From: Planctomycetota bacterium
Lineage (GTDB): Bacteria; Planctomycetota; Planctomycetia; Pirellulales; Pirellulaceae
Assembly (NCBI GenBank): GCA_027619595.1
Contig: JAQCHP010000005.1
Location: forward strand, 1-64,000
DNA: 64,000 bases
Reading direction: 5' to 3'
The position numbers and the translations under genes were made by a program. Positions within the stretch are counted from its first letter, which is position 1. Each line of letters starts with the position of its first letter. Of this stretch, positions 60,161-64,000 are shown in pieces. The notes below the pieces were generated by a model that did no database searches, was not told the origin of the DNA, and saw nothing but the letters and a program-made list of their open reading frames with translations.

Positions 60161-61723
60161 TTAGCGCGGCGCCGTCGGCACAAGCTTAGGGAACGGCCGA
60201 AACTGCGGTTCTTTCGCGCGATGTTCGTCACCTGGCACAATCTCGACTTTGGATAACCCCTCAAGGGAAGACCAATAAACCGCTCCTGACATGAGACTGT
60301 TGATATTGTCGCGGCTGTAGAAGGGGTCAACGCCGGCACGAAGGACTCGCGGCATCATCTTATTCAGGTTAAGTGCTGGGGGCCGATGCTCGTTCAGCCA
60401 GCGGTAGAGTTGCCAAGCCGAAGCGAGATTCTGCCACTGCAGACGGGGCTTTCGCTTGCCCGAATACGGTATGTGCGACCATTGCGGATATGCCATCGCG
60501 ATGGCCTCGTCGTGAAACGCATGATCCATCATCATTTCAGCGGGCAACGACGAAAGGAAATCGAATAGGCTTGAGTCCATAAAGGGCATGTGCACTTGAT
60601 ACGAACGGAATACGCTCAGCGGTGACAATGCCACTTCACGTCGCGTACGATTCCAGAATGCAAACGAACCGCAGGGGTTCGGGGCGTCGGCATGACGGGG
60701 CAATTCTGCCATCAAACGCTGAATAGCAATCGATGGAGTAACTTTCTGCAGAAGCTCGGGGGCAAGCAGAGAGGCAATCCAAGACTCCGTATTTTTCTTC
60801 AGCAACCAATGACGCGACAGCTCTTCGAATTGGCCCGTCCTGAATAGTTGAATCGCCTGAGTACTGAGCATAAATCCGGCAGAAAACACATCACCCGCGC
60901 CAGTTCCTTCGTAGAGCAGGTCACAGTGCCCTTGAAAGACCTGTGGCAAGCCAAGAATCCACGCGTGCTCATCCGCACAGTAGTGAGTCAGTGAGTTTTT
61001 TTGTTGCTCCAACGCCACGGTTTGAGGAGGCACAGGAATCAATTGGTGCCGAATGTCTAATTCGGTGGTAATTCGTTTTGCTACTCGAGCATCGGAGATC
61101 CCAGGCAATTTCACCGTCGACACCAAACACGGCTTGAATCCTTGGCGACAAAGTTCAAATAAGATATGCCTAGAATCCCGCCCGCCGCTGAGCATCAATC
61201 CGTAGGGACGATCTGGCAATCGACGACGAATCGCTGCCGAAAATAAATCACAATAAACTCGCAAAGCCGTGGGGCGGTCCAAAGGAGATGCTGTTTGCGC
61301 CGCTTCTCCACTTGCTTTCACGATCAAGCGTTGAGGCGTCCATCGAAATACGGCGCGTAGAGGTACGGCGCGAATTGCCCGAAACGGGGTATCTTCACCC
61401 AGGTAGTAGCCCAACCGAAGAAAGACAGATATCGCTTCCCAATCGAGATCTTGCGGCGCGCCGCGCTGCAACAGGCAGCGTAGGCTGGGGCTGATGCACA
61501 CTTCGCCGGGCCTGGAAAAATAGAAGAGGGGTTGAAGTCCAAACCGATCGTTGTGAACGACCAATTCTTGCCCATCCCAATTCCATTCGAAATACACACC
61601 CTCGCGCATTTCGGTGCTAGCGGAAATCGGGTTACCAGATGTGTGCGATGCAATCCCTTCCGCGCGAACCGTCTGGCCCGCTCGAAGATGTAGGAATGGT
61701 TCGCTCGTTAGCGGAGATGACAT
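60161..61723 (-). CDS. Asparagine synthase-related protein lacking the glutaminase cysteine
   Basis: 520 residues. The N-terminal part (~40-150) has the fold signature of a class II glutamine amidotransferase (DGQELVVHNDRFGLQPLFYF; YLGEDTPFRAIRAVPLRAVF), but the protein begins MSSPLTSE, so the essential N-terminal Cys is absent. The C-terminal synthetase domain has the ATP pyrophosphatase loop YGLMLSGGRDSRHILFEL, then GTGAGDVFSAG and ending motifs HMPFMDSSLFDFLSSLPAEM and YSGKRKPRLQW. Proteins like this use ATP to form amide bonds on small molecules or peptides rather than asparagine, as in beta-lactam or lasso peptide synthetases. No peptide precursor or related gene is near. Substrate unknown. 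Confidence 0.85.
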   Translation of the reverse strand: MSSPLTSEPFLHLRAGQTVRAEGIASHTSGNPISASTEMREGVYFEWNWDGQELVVHNDRFGLQPLFYFSRPGEVCISPSLRCLLQRGAPQDLDWEAISVFLRLGYYLGEDTPFRAIRAVPLRAVFRWTPQRLIVKASGEAAQTASPLDRPTALRVYCDLFSAAIRRRLPDRPYGLMLSGGRDSRHILFELCRQGFKPCLVSTVKLPGISDARVAKRITTELDIRHQLIPVPPQTVALEQQKNSLTHYCADEHAWILGLPQVFQGHCDLLYEGTGAGDVFSAGFMLSTQAIQLFRTGQFEELSRHWLLKKNTESWIASLLAPELLQKVTPSIAIQRLMAELPRHADAPNPCGSFAFWNRTRREVALSPLSVFRSYQVHMPFMDSSLFDFLSSLPAEMMMDHAFHDEAIAMAYPQWSHIPYSGKRKPRLQWQNLASAWQLYRWLNEHRPPALNLNKMMPRVLRAGVDPFYSRDNINSLMSGAVYWSSLEGLSKVEIVPGDEHRAKEPQFRPFPKLVPTAPR

Positions 61724-62064
61724 AGTCGGAAAGCAGCTCGTTGTTTGCGCGGTGCGTTAAAGTTAACGAGATCAATCCTTTACCAATATTCCTTTCCGCC
61801 CAGACCATGGTAGCAGTATCGACTTGCCATGTCCAACATTTCGTGGTGGCTAAAACCCAGTTCCCTTTTAGCTGCAGGGGGGGTGGTTTTTTGCTTGCCG
61901 GGATTACCAGCCCCGATCACGCAATTTGAGCCAACTTCGCCCTCGCCCGGCCGCGCGAAGGAAAAAAATCGCTCTGGGAACCAAAGCCGCTCGGCGGTAC
62001 AATCCTGCCCCGCCAGGGAGCAGTGCCGGAATGAAGCCAGGGCTACTATTTTCAAGGACGCAGC
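61724..62064. other. Intergenic region between divergent genes, no supported gene
   Basis: 340 bases between the asparagine-synthase-like gene (minus) and the TIGR03009 gene (plus). A frame at 61829-62314 overlaps the next gene in another phase and has no family features. Promoters for both genes must be here; no clear motif recognised. Confidence 0.5.
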
Positions 62065-63264
62065 ATGCTTAGAGTCGTGTGGAAACCTCAAATTGTCTGT
62101 TGGGTCCTCTTGTGCGGCATCCTCACGTTCGGTCCCCGACCTACTGCCGCTACGCACGCGCAGCAGACGAAGACGGGTACGACGCCACCCCGTCGTCAGG
62201 CGGAGCTACGACCGGCCAACCGCAAGCCGGGCACCAACGGAATTGGCAACACTCAAGGCGCTCTACGGGCTGACAACGCACTTCCAGCAGATCCAACGAG
62301 AAAACCGAGCCTAGCGATGCCGCTGCCTCCGCAGCACGCCGTACCCCAGGACACCCCACCTGCAGACCCGAATGGGGTGCTGCCGCCGCCATTTCAATTG
62401 ACGGAGGTCGAACAGCAACGGGTCGACCAAGTCCTTGCGCTTTGGGAGAAACAAAACAGCAAGATTAACAAGTTTCGCTGCGAGTTTACCCGTCAAGACT
62501 TCGATCCAGTCTGGGGACCCAACGACCCCAATATCGCCAAGACCATTAGCACGGGAGAAATTCGGTATTCGGAGCCCGACCGTGGCCTGTTCCAGATTGA
62601 CGGGAAAAACGTCCGAGAATATTCGGGGCCGGACGCCCAAGGTAAGCCGATCTATGCGGCCGGCAAGAAAGAGTTTGGCGAAAAATGGATTTGCGACGGT
62701 GATTCGATTTTCGAATTTGATGCCAGCCAAAAAATATTGAAGCAAATGAAACTTCCACCGGAGCTGCGCGGCAAAGCGATCGCAGATGGCCCCCTACCGT
62801 TTCTGTTTGGCGCGTCGGCATCGAAGCTAAAGGCGCGATACTATGTTCGTGAACTCCAGCCACCTGCCAACGTCAAGCAAGAATTCTGGCTGGAAGCTCA
62901 GCCTCGGAACGCTGTGGACGCCGCAGAATTCCGAGTGGTACGAATCGCCATGGACGACAAATTCCTGCCTAAGGCCATGGAGATCATCGGTCAACCTAAT
63001 CCGACCACGCAACAATTTACGCGACAGGTTTATCAGTTTAGCGAAGTGCGCATCAATAGTCCCTTGGACGATCTCAAGGAACTGGCCGGGCAAATGATCA
63101 ATTCACGCACTCCTGGGGGATGGCAAAAAGTGGTGGAGGACTACGGTGTCTCCGCGCCTGCACCATCGCCAACGACACAGGAGCTTCCAGCAGCCGCACG
63201 CGTAGGGCAGCGGCCCGATCCCCCTGCCGTAGCCCCGGAAACAGCCGTTCCACGCAACCGCTAA
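62065..63264 (+). CDS. TIGR03009-family exported protein (planctomycete, LolA-like)
   Basis: 399 residues. N-terminal signal (CWVLLCGILTFGPRP), then a ~90-residue Pro/Thr-rich linker, then the conserved domain (~115-355): VDQVLALWEKQNSKINKFRC, EFTRQDFDPVWGPN, TGEIRYSEPDRGLFQIDG, EKWICDGDSIFEFDASQK, and LPFLFGASASKLKARYYVRE. This is the TIGR03009 plan, a planctomycete-specific family with a LolA-like half-barrel that may bind lipid in the periplasm. The C-terminus (APAPSPTTQELPAAAR) is again flexible. The start context is weak (ACGCAGC), so alternatives cannot be excluded. Confidence 0.85.
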   Translation: MLRVVWKPQIVCWVLLCGILTFGPRPTAATHAQQTKTGTTPPRRQAELRPANRKPGTNGIGNTQGALRADNALPADPTRKPSLAMPLPPQHAVPQDTPPADPNGVLPPPFQLTEVEQQRVDQVLALWEKQNSKINKFRCEFTRQDFDPVWGPNDPNIAKTISTGEIRYSEPDRGLFQIDGKNVREYSGPDAQGKPIYAAGKKEFGEKWICDGDSIFEFDASQKILKQMKLPPELRGKAIADGPLPFLFGASASKLKARYYVRELQPPANVKQEFWLEAQPRNAVDAAEFRVVRIAMDDKFLPKAMEIIGQPNPTTQQFTRQVYQFSEVRINSPLDDLKELAGQMINSRTPGGWQKVVEDYGVSAPAPSPTTQELPAAARVGQRPDPPAVAPETAVPRNR

Positions 63265-63387
63265 TGCTCCGGCCAGCTGTACCCTACCTGTAATGGCTCG
63301 TATAGTCGTAGTGCTAACTCTGCTACGGCCAAGCGTGGCCAACTACGACCGAGCGTCGCTAGGTCGGTGCGCCAGGAGGACGGACCA

Positions 63388-64000
63388 TTGTTGCGATACG
63401 GATTCCAACCGAGCGTGAGCGGATTCCTGCAGAAGCATGTCTTTTGCCTCGTGCTACTGACGATGGCGCCGCTTGTGTTCCCGTTGATGGAAGCACATGG
63501 ACTCGGATCCGCGGTTTCAGAAAAATCGGTTCGCCGTGTCGAGGAGACCAACCGTGTCACCAGCCCGGCGACCCCCGTTGCACCGAACGCAGCTCCACCC
63601 CACTCGACCGACGTGAGTGGACCGACGTTTCTCGTCCGCGTGCCACTTCCCATCACGGGTTCGGTCGACCTGCAGATCAAACAAACATTGGAAAACATTC
63701 TGCAGCAGTCGGCCAATGACGGACCACGCCCTACCGTTGTGCTTGAGTTTTCTCAGGAAGAAACCGGCCAGGGGAGCGAATTTGAGCGGTCGTTGGCCTT
63801 GGCTCGATTTCTGACAAGTAATCGCGCCGGTCGATTGCGCACGGTGGCTTACGTGCAAAAATCCGTGTACGGCCACACATTGCTGGTGGTGTGTGCATGC
63901 GAACAGATTGTAGCGCACCCAGACGCCGAATTGGGAGACGCTGGACGACACGAAACGGCAATCGATGTCACCATGCGAAGCGGCTACCGGGAAATCGCCA
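63388..64000 (+). CDS. ClpP/NfeD-type serine protease, N-terminal part (3' partial)
   Basis: The frame is open from TTG 63388 to the window edge (204 codons), with a perfect AGGAGGA at 63374-63380 seven bases upstream. A membrane/signal segment is HVFCLVLLTMAPLVFPL. After a linker come FLVRVPLPITGSVDLQIKQT, RPTVVLEFSQEETGQGSEFE, RSLALARFLTS, RTVAYVQKSVYGHTLLVVCA and CEQIVAHPDAELGDAGRHE. This matches the N-terminal half of planctomycete NfeD/ClpP-class membrane proteases (SppA-like crotonase fold). The catalytic Ser/Lys region is only partly inside. Function is probably membrane protein quality control. It is absent from a simple ATG/stop ORF list because it lacks an in-window stop. Confidence 0.85.
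   Translation, partial: MLRYGFQPSVSGFLQKHVFCLVLLTMAPLVFPLMEAHGLGSAVSEKSVRRVEETNRVTSPATPVAPNAAPPHSTDVSGPTFLVRVPLPITGSVDLQIKQTLENILQQSANDGPRPTVVLEFSQEETGQGSEFERSLALARFLTSNRAGRLRTVAYVQKSVYGHTLLVVCACEQIVAHPDAELGDAGRHETAIDVTMRSGYREIA

Noticed and set aside
61829-62314. 161-codon plus-strand frame before and inside the TIGR03009 gene
   Set aside because: Overlaps the confirmed gene in another phase. The N-terminal hydrophobic stretch alone is not enough support.
63265-63387. Hairpin GGCCAAGCGTGGCC as terminator after the TIGR03009 gene
   Set aside because: Five-base stem only and no T-run.

Overview
The window looks like chromosomal DNA of a planctomycete, most likely a Pirellulaceae-type member. 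Evidence: a DUF1559 prepilin-like protein ending in an H-x9-DG motif, a PVC-type CxxCH cytochrome, a TIGR03009 protein, a PEP-CTERM protein, a very large dockerin/Calx-beta secreted protein with an N-terminal 'SLESRVVMA' motif, and a ClpP/NfeD-type protease typical of the group. I saw no rRNA, no convincing tRNA and no CRISPR array.

Layout. 1-3.8 kb: end of a nucleotide-translocase-like gene, a fused two-domain oxidoreductase and a glycosyltransferase (surface polysaccharide type). 4.2-10.1 kb: DUF1559 protein and a 1,502-residue modular surface protein closed by a strong terminator. 10.3-18.3 kb: winged-helix regulator, MFS transporter, then lipid genes (SDR reductase, acyl-CoA dehydrogenase, thiolase, enoyl-CoA hydratase) and an AlkB-like dioxygenase. 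18.3-20.7 kb: a decaying island with a membrane protein, a ParE-type toxin broken by a frameshift beside its antitoxin, simple repeats, and a 3' fragment of a second alkB-like gene. 20.7-26.4 kb: CxxCH cytochrome plus ceramidase-like operon, and an ECF sigma/anti-sigma pair.

26.6-31.8 kb holds the most interesting object: a compact element of about 5.12 kb that sits inside, and splits, a DUF4864 gene. It carries a large serine recombinase, a small resolvase, a PEP-CTERM cargo gene, a 72-residue protein and an HUH-type replication protein. The two host halves rejoin in frame at a TC dinucleotide, and the predicted circle has a dyad centred on that dinucleotide. The recombinase reading frame crosses the attachment site. 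In the integrated form it ends five codons into host DNA. In the predicted circle it would instead read into a 65-residue, strongly basic tail and stop three bases before the rep start, creating an int-rep operon that does not exist in the integrated form.

32.3-40 kb: acyl-CoA synthetase, AtuA-like protein and acyl-CoA carboxylase beta subunit as a catabolic operon, then a hybrid histidine kinase. 40-45 kb: AlkD-like repair protein, small coiled-coil protein, acetolactate synthase, a planctomycete Ala/Pro-rich protein and a D-2-hydroxyacid dehydrogenase. 45.6-50.5 kb: solo E2 acyltransferase, then RsfS, ArgS and an orphan DNA methyltransferase. 50.5-56.8 kb: nitrogen operon amtB-glnB-glnD followed by pdxA, then a cobalamin adenosyltransferase. 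56.9-64 kb: Nudix hydrolase, conserved hypotheticals, YceI, a membrane protein, an asparagine-synthase-like protein, a TIGR03009 protein and the start of a ClpP/NfeD-like protease running off the window.
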